From an uncultured Halieaceae bacterium (lineage in GTDB: Bacteria > Pseudomonadota > Gammaproteobacteria > Pseudomonadales > Halieaceae), in assembly GCA_913052635.1 (NCBI GenBank), contig CAJXDE010000007.1:1-39842 (forward strand): a DNA stretch of 39,842 nt, in the 5' to 3' direction. A program made the position numbers and the translations under genes. Below, in pieces: positions 19,484-27,613 of the stretch. Every line of letters starts with the position of its first letter. The first letter of the stretch is position 1. The notes under the pieces were generated by a model, which had not been told where the DNA came from, did not search any database, and saw only the letters and a list, made by a program, of their open reading frames with translations.

Positions 19484-20644
19484 TCAACCCTCTGGGTGGC
19501 TGGCTTTCCACTCCATCGCCGCCCGAACCCGCCGTTCCACCGAAGGGTGGGTGTAGAACAACCACTCTTCGAGCTTGTCCGGTCGTGGGTTGCGATACTC
19601 GGCAGTCTTTATCAGAGCGCTCGCCATACCGTCGGGCAAGTTCACCATTTCATAGGAGTAGTGGTCAGCCTCAGTCTCGTTCATACGCGACAGCGTGTTG
19701 GACACCGGCTGGGTGAACATGGTGATCACGCCGACCAGAAACAGTAGCACCGGCAGGGTGGAGGGATCGCCGATGTCTTCCCGCGCGCCAAATAGTCGTG
19801 CGACGGGGTTAAACGCTTTATCGGCGACGAAAAAGCTCGCCATGACAAGGACAATGGTGAGAAATACACCGTCCCAAACGTGGCCCAGTTTATAGTGTCC
19901 GATCTCATGACCGGTGACGGCTTTGACCTCATCGAGGGTGGCCTCGTCGAGTGCGACGTCTGAAATGGCGATCCGCGCGGCGCCACCAATGCCCGCCACG
20001 TTGGCGGTGAAGTTATTGGACTGCCGCGAGCCGTCGTACATAAAGATCCGATCGGTCGGTATCCCCGCATTGATTGCCATGGCTTCAACCGCGTCGCGCA
20101 CCTCACCGGGCGGCACTGGCTGATAATCGTTGAACAACGGCGCGATATAGGTTGGGCCGACCACCATTAAAACGGCGACACACACCCCGCTGAAAGCGCC
20201 ACCCCAGAGCCACCATAGCCTTTTGGCTTTTTGGATGAACGCGTAGATCGCCACCAGGAAAAGACCGAACAGCAGCACCGAGATCGCCAGTGCCAGCAGT
20301 CCCTGGCTCAGAAAATCCATAAGCGGCTGACTTGTGCGGCCATACTCGGTCTCTCGCCACCATCCGGCGAACACCGACCAGGGCATCTCAAGCACCTCAG
20401 AGACCACCAGATACACCGCTGAAATACTGAATACCCGAATAATAAACCCGCGTTTGGAGAGTTTGTCATCGGTTTTAGTGAGCCAGCCGGTGCGAATAAT
20501 GATCAGGGTAACGATCGCGCTGATCAGCAGGCTCCAAAGTATCAGCCATTGGTTACCGGTGGTATAGGCGGCAGCTTGAGCGAGCGCTTCCTTGCCCAAG
20601 CCATCAATGTAGGCGGCCGTCGCCGCTTCGACGTCAAATGACAT
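19484..20644 (-). CDS. M48-family membrane metalloprotease (Ste24/CAAX protease type)
   Basis: This is a 386-residue integral-membrane zinc protease. The zinc motif HEIGH (His246-Glu247-His250, in VTGHEIGHYKLGH) and the downstream third-ligand region NETEADHYS are intact. Five or more hydrophobic segments surround a Ste24-like domain with FNDYQPVP and DGSRQSNNFTANVAGIG, matching the CAAX prenyl-protease 1 subfamily. Bacterial homologues act in membrane-protein quality control; prenylation is not expected. It sits 46 bp downstream of sat and may be read through from it, but ends at its own terminator. Confidence 0.93.
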   Translation of the reverse strand: MSFDVEAATAAYIDGLGKEALAQAAAYTTGNQWLILWSLLISAIVTLIIIRTGWLTKTDDKLSKRGFIIRVFSISAVYLVVSEVLEMPWSVFAGWWRETEYGRTSQPLMDFLSQGLLALAISVLLFGLFLVAIYAFIQKAKRLWWLWGGAFSGVCVAVLMVVGPTYIAPLFNDYQPVPPGEVRDAVEAMAINAGIPTDRIFMYDGSRQSNNFTANVAGIGGAARIAISDVALDEATLDEVKAVTGHEIGHYKLGHVWDGVFLTIVLVMASFFVADKAFNPVARLFGAREDIGDPSTLPVLLFLVGVITMFTQPVSNTLSRMNETEADHYSYEMVNLPDGMASALIKTAEYRNPRPDKLEEWLFYTHPSVERRVRAAMEWKASHPEG

Positions 20645-20690
20645 CCAGTGTGCCCGCTTGCTATTGGTTTACAGCTATCGACTCTAGCAC

Positions 20691-21893
20691 TTAGCCAGCT
20701 TCTGTACCGTCAATTTCCTGATAGTAGGCCATCAAGATTTCGGCGACTTCGGGGCGTGAGAACTCGGGGGGTGGCGCAACGCCCTGACCCAACATCTCTC
20801 GTACCTTGGTGCCCGAGAGCAACACGAAGTCCTCAGAGTTGTGGTCGGGCGCATCGCGCATCATCACCACGCGGCCCAGTTTCTTACTAAAAGCGGTGTG
20901 GTCGGCGCGATAGATCTCTAACGCCAATGCGCCTTCAGGCACTTCCTCGTCAAAGATGGTTTGCGCATCAAAGCCACCGTAATAGCTCCCCACGCCCGCA
21001 TGGTCACGACCTACGATGAGATGGGTGCAGCCTGCGTTCTGGCGGAACACCGCGTGGAGCACTGCTTCGCGGGGTCCGGCGTATAGCATGTCAAAGCCGT
21101 AACCCGTAACCATCACACTGTTGGGCGGGAAATACAGGTCTACCATCTTGCGGATCGACGCGTCGCGCACATCAGCGGGAATGTCGCCAGACTTCAACTT
21201 ACCCAGCAACATATGAATCAGCACGCCGTCGGCAGAGAGATCTTCCATCGCCATGCGGCAAAGCTCTTCATGGGCCCTATGCATGGGGTTGCGGGTTTGG
21301 AAGGCCACCACGCGCTCCCAGCCACGCTTGACGATCTCGCTTCGGATTGCCATCGCGGTGCGGAAGGTGTCGGGGAAGTCTTCCTCAAAGTAGGAGTAGT
21401 TGAGCACCTCGATCGGACCTGAGATCACGGTGCGGCCCTGGGCAGTGAAAGCCGCTACGCCGGGGTGCTCGGGGTCATCGGTGCGGAACACTTTATCGAG
21501 AATGGTCGCAACGTCCTCATCCGAGAGGGTCTCGATGGCCTCAACCGTCATCACCGCCATCAGGGGTTGCCCTTCGCGGTTGGGGTCGGTGAGCGCGAGG
21601 CGCTGGCCGGGTTCTACCGGGCAGCTCTCTGCAAGATTAACCACCGGCACGGGCCAGAACAGACCGTCGGTGGTGCGCATGTTCTCCGCCACCGAGAGCG
21701 CGTCGGCGCGGTTCATGTAGCCCATCAAGGGTGTGAAGTAGCCCGCGCCCATCATCACCGCGTTGGCCGCGGCGGCTGAGCTCATCATCAGTGAGGGGAG
21801 GGTCAGCGCTTCGGCTTCGAGTTCGCCGCGCCGCGCGTCATCAACAATCAGGGGGCGCAGTTCGTCTGCGCCGTGGGGTGCAATCAATACCAT
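20691..21893 (-). CDS. sat: Sulfate adenylyltransferase (single-polypeptide ATP sulfurylase)
   Basis: This 400-residue enzyme converts sulfate and ATP to adenosine 5'-phosphosulfate (APS) and pyrophosphate. The signature FQTRNPMHRAHEEL lies at about residues 198-211 and GRDHAGVGSYYG further on. It is the homo-oligomeric Sat type, not the CysD/CysN heterodimer. It starts 25 bp after the stop of cysC, so the two form a sulfate-activation pair that supplies PAPS for assimilation or sulfonation. The decayed sulfate-permease remnant just upstream of cysC suggests an ancestral three-gene unit. Confidence 0.96.
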   Translation of the reverse strand: MVLIAPHGADELRPLIVDDARRGELEAEALTLPSLMMSSAAAANAVMMGAGYFTPLMGYMNRADALSVAENMRTTDGLFWPVPVVNLAESCPVEPGQRLALTDPNREGQPLMAVMTVEAIETLSDEDVATILDKVFRTDDPEHPGVAAFTAQGRTVISGPIEVLNYSYFEEDFPDTFRTAMAIRSEIVKRGWERVVAFQTRNPMHRAHEELCRMAMEDLSADGVLIHMLLGKLKSGDIPADVRDASIRKMVDLYFPPNSVMVTGYGFDMLYAGPREAVLHAVFRQNAGCTHLIVGRDHAGVGSYYGGFDAQTIFDEEVPEGALALEIYRADHTAFSKKLGRVVMMRDAPDHNSEDFVLLSGTKVREMLGQGVAPPPEFSRPEVAEILMAYYQEIDGTEAG

Positions 21894-21918
21894 GGTGTCT
21901 CTCGTTTGAAGGGCGCTA

Positions 21919-22542
21919 TCAGGCGGCTGCGGGAATCAGCCCTTGCTTCTCTAGTAGATCGAGCAGGTGCTCAACTTCTTCTTCCAGCGACTGCTGGTCG
22001 GTATGCAAATGCACCTCGGGTGCCTCGGGGGCTTCGTAGGGGTCATCGATACCAGTGAAATTCTTGATCTCCCCCGCGCGAGCTTTTTTATACAGCCCCT
22101 TGGGGTCACGTTCCTCCGCCGCCTCAAGGCTGCAGTCCACGAACACTTCGATGAATGGCATGTTGTCGGCCTCGTGCAGCTCGCGCACGATCTGCCGGTC
22201 AGCAAGATACGGGCTGATAAAGCTACTGAGCACAATCACGCCGCCATCGACAAACAGTTTGGAAACCTCACCTACCCGGCGAATGTTCTCGGCGCGGTCT
22301 TCAGCGCTAAATCCCAGGTTTTTATTTATACCAAGACGGATGTTGTCGCCATCGAGTCGGTACACCAGCACGCCGCGCTGATAAAGCGCTTGCTCAAGCG
22401 CCACCGCGATGGTGCTTTTGCCAGAGCCCGACAGGCCGGTAAACCAGAGGGTTGCGCCGCCGTGACCGAGCAACTGGGCGCGCTCTGGGCGATTAATCTC
22501 ACCGCCGTGCCAGTGTACGTTGGTGGCTTTTTGCTCACTCAT
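21919..22542 (-). CDS. cysC: Adenylylsulfate (APS) kinase
   Basis: This is a 207-residue kinase that phosphorylates APS to PAPS. The P-loop is GLSGSGKST (about residues 36-44). YRLDGDNIR, GFSAEDRAENIRRVGEV and the FISPY segment are all diagnostic. The C-terminal GIDDPYEAPEAPEVHLHTD is the usual substrate lid. It precedes sat by 25 bp. Upstream (minus strand) lies the SLC13-permease remnant at 22627-22876. Confidence 0.96.
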   Translation of the reverse strand: MSEQKATNVHWHGGEINRPERAQLLGHGGATLWFTGLSGSGKSTIAVALEQALYQRGVLVYRLDGDNIRLGINKNLGFSAEDRAENIRRVGEVSKLFVDGGVIVLSSFISPYLADRQIVRELHEADNMPFIEVFVDCSLEAAEERDPKGLYKKARAGEIKNFTGIDDPYEAPEAPEVHLHTDQQSLEEEVEHLLDLLEKQGLIPAAA

Positions 22543-22626
22543 GGGGGTGATCCTCGCTGGGAAGGCGGCATTCTACGCGGCGGGTGCGGCACAGAAAAGG
22601 GTAGGAGCGCTGCGAAGCGCACTGGC

Positions 22627-22876
22627 TCACAGCGGCCAGACCAGCAAAATCATCGGGATCGCGCTGGCCAGTGCCAGAATCTCGAGCACCAGGGCAATAA
22701 TGATGATCGCGGGGTGGCCAAGCCCGGCAAACACTTCGTCGGTGGGAATTAGCCCCAAAAATATAGGCATTGAGCAGTGCACCAAAGGCCACCAGATCGT
22801 AGCGGTACCGGCCCCAGATCAGAAACACAAACAGCGCGCCGATCAGCGCAAACAAAATCCCCTGGTCAGTGCTCAC
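22627..22876 (-). pseudogene. Remnant of an SLC13-family (sulfate/anion) permease, frameshift plus internal deletion
   Basis: Starting from GTG 22876 the frame reads MSTDQGILFALIGALFVFLI then WGRYRYDLVAFGALL, the normal start of an SLC13/DASS permease with TrkA-C domains. At a run of five As (22757-22761) the frame breaks. The family sequence continues in the next frame as GLIPTDEVFAGLGHPAIIII. It then jumps directly to EILALASAIPMILLVWPL and a stop at 22627, which resembles the last helix of these permeases. Family members have roughly 590 residues, so about 500 are missing. The position next to cysC-sat fits a former sulfate transporter. A sequencing or assembly error cannot be excluded but would have to explain both lesions. 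Confidence 0.75.
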
Positions 22877-22888
22877 GTGAGCGGCTCG

Positions 22889-24232
22889 TTAGTCAGCAGC
22901 GGTGACCTGCCGCTCGAGCTCTTCATGAAAATGGCTCACGCGGCACTCGATCTCGTTGAGCCAGCAGCTCTGAAAGCCCTTGGAGTGCATGCCCTGTTGG
23001 GCGTGTGCTAGCAGCGACAAGTCCTGGTCGATGGTGTCGGTCATTGTGGCTTTACCAGCGATCACATCGGAGTAATCAAAAGACTCCCAATCAGGTCGAC
23101 CGTTCTTGCCCGCACTCTCGCTGCGCTTTTCCTTGAGGTTGTCAGTACCCTCCAGAAAGCGCTGTTCTTCGCTGTAGGGGAAGCGCTCAAAAGAAAGCTT
23201 GTCCAGATAGCACAGGTTGGGGTCGGTGGCATGGGGTCGCAACCGCATCAGCCACAGCATCTCGGGTTGATAGGTAAGGATGGCGTTGGGGAACACGTTG
23301 GTCTGAATCACATCTGTGAGTTCTTCATCGGTGAAGTTGCCGTAGTAGGGCTCGGTCTTTTCCAGTTCGCGCTTGGCAACGCGAATCGCCGCCTGAATCT
23401 CATCGACCTTGCCCTCGTATTGGGCTGGGTCGAGGCCAAAGGCTTCGAGCTGCATGGTCAGCAGGTCGGTCGGTTTGTCTGGGGTCGAGAACAACGAGTC
23501 CGTCGTGGCGCCGGGTACCCAGACCCGGGTGTGGCCGCCCTCGTAGCACTCGCTCAGTGATTCGGTGCAATCCACAAACCGCCGGTGCTGCGGGTGCAGG
23601 TAGTGCACGTGGTAAAGCTCGCTGAAGTTATCGAGCACCGCCTTCCAGTTGCAGTTGATCGACACGGTCTGGTCCTGCACTAGCGTGAGGTTGCCAAACT
23701 CGTAGTGTTCCATGATCGGCAGCATGTCCTTCAAAAAGACAGTGAGTGGCTCGGCGTGGGTGTCGAGGTTAATCCAGTAAAAGCCCAGCGCTTCCTCGCA
23801 GCGCACCTTGGGTAGACAAATGGTTTGCTGAGGAAGACCCTCCTGAAAGCCTTCCTGATGTGGGGCATAGATCAGGTCGCCATCGGTGCTGTAGCGCCAG
23901 CTGTGATAGGGGCAGCGAAAGTTCTCGGTGTTACCGGCATGATCATCGACCAATCGCACGCCGCGGTGTTGGCACACGTTGTAAAAGGCCTGCACGGTAC
24001 CTGCGCTGTTGCAGGTCAGCAGGATGCTCTCGGGGCCCAGATCAAACACCACGTAATCACCCGGGTCGGTGAGGTCCGATACGTGCACGGCGGCGATCCA
24101 GCTTTTGGCCCAGACGGCCCGCCACTCACGCGCGTACCAATCGGCACTAATGTAGCGCTCCTTGGAGAAGTTTTTGATCTGCCCGCTGTAGGCTTCACGG
24201 CCCTGCTGGTTGAGTGGCGGTGTAGCGTTCAT
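22889..24232 (-). CDS. Rieske-type ring-hydroxylating dioxygenase alpha subunit
   Basis: This is a 447-residue Rieske non-heme iron oxygenase. The [2Fe-2S] ligands are Cys87, His89, Cys107 and His110 (CQHRG and CPYHSW). The mononuclear iron site is in DNFSELYHVHYLHPQH with His208 and His213; a distal Asp should complete the triad. It oxidises a small or aromatic/lipid substrate using electrons from a reductase not encoded here, and there is no adjacent beta subunit. It starts 30 bp downstream of the SDR gene and ends 12 bp before the permease remnant, so SDR-Rieske-(remnant)-cysC-sat may be one transcript. The substrate is unknown. Confidence 0.93.
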   Translation of the reverse strand: MNATPPLNQQGREAYSGQIKNFSKERYISADWYAREWRAVWAKSWIAAVHVSDLTDPGDYVVFDLGPESILLTCNSAGTVQAFYNVCQHRGVRLVDDHAGNTENFRCPYHSWRYSTDGDLIYAPHQEGFQEGLPQQTICLPKVRCEEALGFYWINLDTHAEPLTVFLKDMLPIMEHYEFGNLTLVQDQTVSINCNWKAVLDNFSELYHVHYLHPQHRRFVDCTESLSECYEGGHTRVWVPGATTDSLFSTPDKPTDLLTMQLEAFGLDPAQYEGKVDEIQAAIRVAKRELEKTEPYYGNFTDEELTDVIQTNVFPNAILTYQPEMLWLMRLRPHATDPNLCYLDKLSFERFPYSEEQRFLEGTDNLKEKRSESAGKNGRPDWESFDYSDVIAGKATMTDTIDQDLSLLAHAQQGMHSKGFQSCWLNEIECRVSHFHEELERQVTAAD

Positions 24233-24262
24233 AGCTTTGCCTCGGTGTTCTTATCGCCTCAG

Positions 24263-25006
24263 TTAGTCACTGAGCAGGATGGTGAACTGCTGTTCCAGCG
24301 TCGCCACCCCGGCTCCGACCAGAGACTCTACTGCAAGCGCGGCCTCATCGGGAAATATCGCGGTTTTTCCCTCACACAGGCCGCTCAAGATAGTAGCGGC
24401 GCTCTTCATAGCATCGGCGAGCGGCGCGGTGCTGCCGGCGGTCATGTCGGTGGCGGTCGGGCCCGGGTACACCCCGACGCAGTGGATGTCGGGGTGCTTA
24501 AGGCGCAGCCCCTGGGTCGCGGCATGCAGTGCGGCCTTACTCGTGCAGTACCCCTCGCAGCCCGGCACACTTGCAAAGGCCGCCATCGAAATCATATTCA
24601 CGATCATAGGTTGGCTGCTAGCTTGGAGCGAGGGTAGTAGCGCATCGATGAGTCTCAAGGGGTTGTGCAGATGCAGGTCCATCATGGCTTCGAGATTGGC
24701 CCTTTCCTCGGCTGGGTCTGCCGCGGTGGGAATGAGCATGCCGGCGTTGTTGATCAGCACGTCCAGTTCACCGATCGATGCCGCCGCAGTCGCCACCGAG
24801 GCCTCATCCTGAATATCCAGTTGGCACCAACTATTAAGTGGGTCCTCGAATTCGCCCGGGGCAGTCCGGTAACCCGCGTGGATTATTTTCGGTGAGTACT
24901 GCAAGATCGTCTTGCAGAGCGCGGCCCCCAAACCGCGGTTGGCGCCGGTAATGAGTACCGAGCGATCCTTGAGATCAAACCGGGGTGTGCTGGGGGCTAT
25001 GGGCAT
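24263..25006 (-). CDS. Short-chain dehydrogenase/reductase (SDR)
   Basis: This 247-residue classical SDR has the cofactor motif TGANRGLGAAL (about residues 20-30). The NNAG segment appears as VLINNAGML, and the active-site YxxxK as YCTSKAALHA with a preceding serine region. It catalyses NAD(P)-dependent oxidation or reduction of an alcohol/ketone. It starts 29 bp from the divergent VOC gene and is followed after 30 bp by the Rieske oxygenase; an SDR dehydrogenating a diol or alcohol made by the oxygenase would be a natural pairing, which is inference. No strong ribosome-binding site is seen before the ATG. Confidence 0.9.
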   Translation of the reverse strand: MPIAPSTPRFDLKDRSVLITGANRGLGAALCKTILQYSPKIIHAGYRTAPGEFEDPLNSWCQLDIQDEASVATAAASIGELDVLINNAGMLIPTAADPAEERANLEAMMDLHLHNPLRLIDALLPSLQASSQPMIVNMISMAAFASVPGCEGYCTSKAALHAATQGLRLKHPDIHCVGVYPGPTATDMTAGSTAPLADAMKSAATILSGLCEGKTAIFPDEAALAVESLVGAGVATLEQQFTILLSD

Positions 25007-25035
25007 CAGTCATAAACAATAAAAGTGAGGCTTAA

Positions 25036-25569
25036 ATGAAACAGTTTGCGAACGGACATGCAATGCAGAGCGCGTGGGTGGTCGATGACCTCGACGCGGC
25101 AGTGGACGCGTGGCTGAAGGTGGGCGTTGGCCCCTTCTTTTTTGTGGAATACACCCCGGATCTGTTTCAGGACAGCACCTACCGGGGTAGTCCCAGTCCG
25201 ATCTCGATGAAGATTGCCCTCGCGCAGGCAGGCGACATGCAAATTGAGCTCATTGAGCCCACCGGTGAGCAGGCCAATATATACCGCGATACGGTGCCCG
25301 AGGGGAAAACGGCGTTTCATCACCTGTGCTATTGGACCGATGATCTCGACGGAGAGATTGAGAGTCTGGTGGAGCAGGGCTACGAGGTGGCAGCGACCGG
25401 TACAGTAGCCGGCAGTGGCGCGACTTTTGCCTATGTCGACACCAGTCCGGTGCTGGGGCACATGACGGAGCTTCTCACTTACTCAGACGACATCAAGGGG
25501 CTCTTTGATATGGTGGCGGCGGCCTCGATCGACTGGGACGGTAGCGACCCCAAGCGCCAGCTGGGCTAG
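25036..25569 (+). CDS. VOC-family protein
   Basis: This is a 177-residue vicinal-oxygen-chelate fold protein. It opens NGHAMQSAWVVDDLDAAVDA with a metal-type His, and has a second module FHHLCYWTDDLDGEIESL and a C-terminal LGHMTELLTY with His and Glu in ligand positions. Methylmalonyl-CoA epimerase and glyoxalase relatives share this fold; the substrate is unknown. It heads a plus-strand run (VOC, SnoaL-like, deacylase, dgcN-like, dgcA-like) with very short gaps. The GTGAGG ribosome-binding site lies in the 29 bp space to the divergent SDR. Confidence 0.83.
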   Translation: MKQFANGHAMQSAWVVDDLDAAVDAWLKVGVGPFFFVEYTPDLFQDSTYRGSPSPISMKIALAQAGDMQIELIEPTGEQANIYRDTVPEGKTAFHHLCYWTDDLDGEIESLVEQGYEVAATGTVAGSGATFAYVDTSPVLGHMTELLTYSDDIKGLFDMVAAASIDWDGSDPKRQLG

Positions 25570-25578
25570 GAGGCAACG

Positions 25579-26076
25579 ATGCCCTATACAGCAGAACAGC
25601 TCTCCGATATGCAGTGCATTCGCGATGCGGCATTGCGCTATTGCCGCGGTGTGGATCGCCTCGATGTCGAGTTGATGAAATCGGCCTACTGGGAGGGCGC
25701 AACTGATGACCACGGTGTATTTGTAGGTGATGCATGGGAGTTCTGCGAGATGTGCATGGAGGCGCACCTGCCCTGGCGTAGCACTAATCACTGCATTCTG
25801 AATCACGCGATAGAGCTCATTGATGAGCATCACGCGACGGGCGAGATCTACAACGTGACCTATCTTTTTCAGGATGCTGAGCCGGTGCTCGACACGTGGG
25901 TAGGGCGCTACCTCGACAAGTATGAGAAGCGCGGCGATGAGTGGCGCATTATCGAGCGCGTGTGCGTGCATGAAGGCACTCATTCAGCGCCGGTGAATGC
26001 CATGGAGTTTGATACCAGCAACTTCCGTCAGGGAAGCTTTGACCGCCCCTCAGCCGGGCGACCAGTTGGGCCATGA
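25579..26076 (+). CDS. SnoaL-like / NTF2-fold protein
   Basis: This is a 165-residue protein of the SnoaL-like NTF2 fold, which includes polyketide cyclases, dehydratases, steroid isomerases and oxygenase beta subunits. AALRYCRGVDRLDVELMKSA followed by YWEGATDDHG is the typical N-terminal helix pair with the catalytic-type Asp-His. STNHCILNHAIELIDEHHA and the C-terminal WRIIERVCVHEG complete the cone-shaped barrel. A textbook AGGAGG precedes the ATG. It follows the VOC gene after 9 bp and precedes the deacylase by 4 bp. Its exact function is unknown. Confidence 0.83.
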   Translation: MPYTAEQLSDMQCIRDAALRYCRGVDRLDVELMKSAYWEGATDDHGVFVGDAWEFCEMCMEAHLPWRSTNHCILNHAIELIDEHHATGEIYNVTYLFQDAEPVLDTWVGRYLDKYEKRGDEWRIIERVCVHEGTHSAPVNAMEFDTSNFRQGSFDRPSAGRPVGP

Positions 26077-26080
26077 GTGG

Positions 26081-27613
26081 GTGAGTAGCAGAGCCACAAT
26101 TGCTCTGATCACGACAATGGTCGTGACGTGGCTGACCACCGCGTCAGGGGCACTCGCCGATACGCTTATTACCAACGCTCGTATTATCGATGGCACGGGG
26201 TCGCCCGCGACGCTGGGTGCCGTGCGTCTCAGCGGTGACCGCATAGTAGCGTTGGGCGATTTGGCGGCAGGTGACGCGGACCACATCATCGATGCCAACG
26301 GGCTGGTGCTGGCACCGGGCTTTATCGATACCCATAGCCATTCAGACCGGTTGATTCTCGCCGAGCGCGACGCACTGGCCAAAATCACCCAAGGCATCAC
26401 CACAGCAGTGGTCGGTCAGGATGGGGATTCTCCTTATCCACTGGCAAGTTTCTATGCTGCGCTCGAGGCCGCACCGGCCAAAATCAATGTTGCCGCCTAC
26501 GCCGGCCACAACACCCTGCGTGACGAGGTCATGGGCGCGGACTTCAAGCGTCCTGCAAGCAATGAAGAAATGAGCGCGATGTCTGCGCTGCTCGAGCAAG
26601 AGCTCGCGGCGGGCGCGGTGGGGCTTTCCACCGGATTGGAATATGAACCGGGCATTCACAGCGAGATCCGCGAAGTGGTGCAACTCGCACAACTGACCGC
26701 GGATGCGGGAGGCCGCTATATCAGTCACATCAGAAGCGAGGATCGGTGGTTCGATGATGCGCTGGAGGAAATTATTGAGATTGGTCGCCTGACGGGCATG
26801 CCGGTGCAGATATCACATCTCAAGTTGGCAATGGCCTCGCAATGGGGTCGCGCTCCTTGGATTATTCAGCGGCTCAATGCTGCGCGAGAAGAGGGGATCG
26901 ACCTCACCGCCGATATCTACCCCTACACCTACTGGCAATCCCATATGATGGTGTTGCTGCCAAAACGCGACCCGTTGGACCTGGCGGCTATAGACTTTGT
27001 CATGGCGGAGCTGGCGCCGCCCGACGGCATTATCTTTACGCACTTTCCCGCTGAGCCTGATTATGTGGGCATGACGCTCACCGAGATTGCCGCCGCTCGC
27101 AAACAGAGTCCGGCAGAGGCTTTCTCTGTGCTCGCCCAGATGTCGATCGGGCATGAGGCCGCGACTGGTGAGATGGGTGACATGATGATTGGTACCAGCA
27201 TGCGCGATGACGACGTTGCGGCCTTTATCGCCTGGCCCCACACCAATATTTGCACCGACGGCAGTTTGCGTGACCGCCACCCCCGCGGCGCGGGCAGTTT
27301 CCCCCGCGTGCTGGCGCGGTATGTGCGCGAGCAAAGCGTACTCAGCTTGGAGAGTGCGATACATCGCATGACAGCGTTACCAGCCCAGCACATGGGGTTT
27401 GGCGAACGTGGCGTGATTGCGCCGGGCATGATCGCCGACTTGGTGCTCTTGAACCCCGACACGGTGACGGATCGCGCCACCACCAGCGAACCCTTTGCGC
27501 CCTCCGAGGGCATCCACAGCGTGTGGGTGGCGGGGCAGCGAGTGTTGCATGAGGGCGCGGTGAGTCAGGCCTTTCCCGGCCGCGTGATTCGCCGTGCCAG
27601 CGCACAGCCGTGA
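26081..27613 (+). CDS. Exported N-acyl-D-amino-acid deacylase (D-aminoacylase family)
   Basis: This is a 510-residue amidohydrolase that removes acyl groups from N-acyl-D-amino acids. The metal site includes THSHSD near the N-terminus and HLK in VQISHLK. The family signature TDGSLRDRHPRGAGSFPRVL is near the C-terminus. The frame is open from 25997, but GTG 26081 is preferred. It starts 4 bp after the SnoaL-like stop and gives a signal peptide (ATIALITTMVVTWLTTASGA, cut after ALA) ahead of the conserved DTLITNARIIDG. The enzyme would then act in the periplasm. Its TGA overlaps the GTG start of the dgcN-like gene, so the two are translationally coupled. Confidence 0.88.
   Translation: MSSRATIALITTMVVTWLTTASGALADTLITNARIIDGTGSPATLGAVRLSGDRIVALGDLAAGDADHIIDANGLVLAPGFIDTHSHSDRLILAERDALAKITQGITTAVVGQDGDSPYPLASFYAALEAAPAKINVAAYAGHNTLRDEVMGADFKRPASNEEMSAMSALLEQELAAGAVGLSTGLEYEPGIHSEIREVVQLAQLTADAGGRYISHIRSEDRWFDDALEEIIEIGRLTGMPVQISHLKLAMASQWGRAPWIIQRLNAAREEGIDLTADIYPYTYWQSHMMVLLPKRDPLDLAAIDFVMAELAPPDGIIFTHFPAEPDYVGMTLTEIAAARKQSPAEAFSVLAQMSIGHEAATGEMGDMMIGTSMRDDDVAAFIAWPHTNICTDGSLRDRHPRGAGSFPRVLARYVREQSVLSLESAIHRMTALPAQHMGFGERGVIAPGMIADLVLLNPDTVTDRATTSEPFAPSEGIHSVWVAGQRVLHEGAVSQAFPGRVIRRASAQP

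Noticed and set aside
22535-22876. A 113-residue intact protein at the permease remnant
   Set aside because: After about residue 40 the sequence becomes Arg/His/Cys-rich nonsense, while the SLC13 pattern continues in the neighbouring frame, so it was called a pseudogene.
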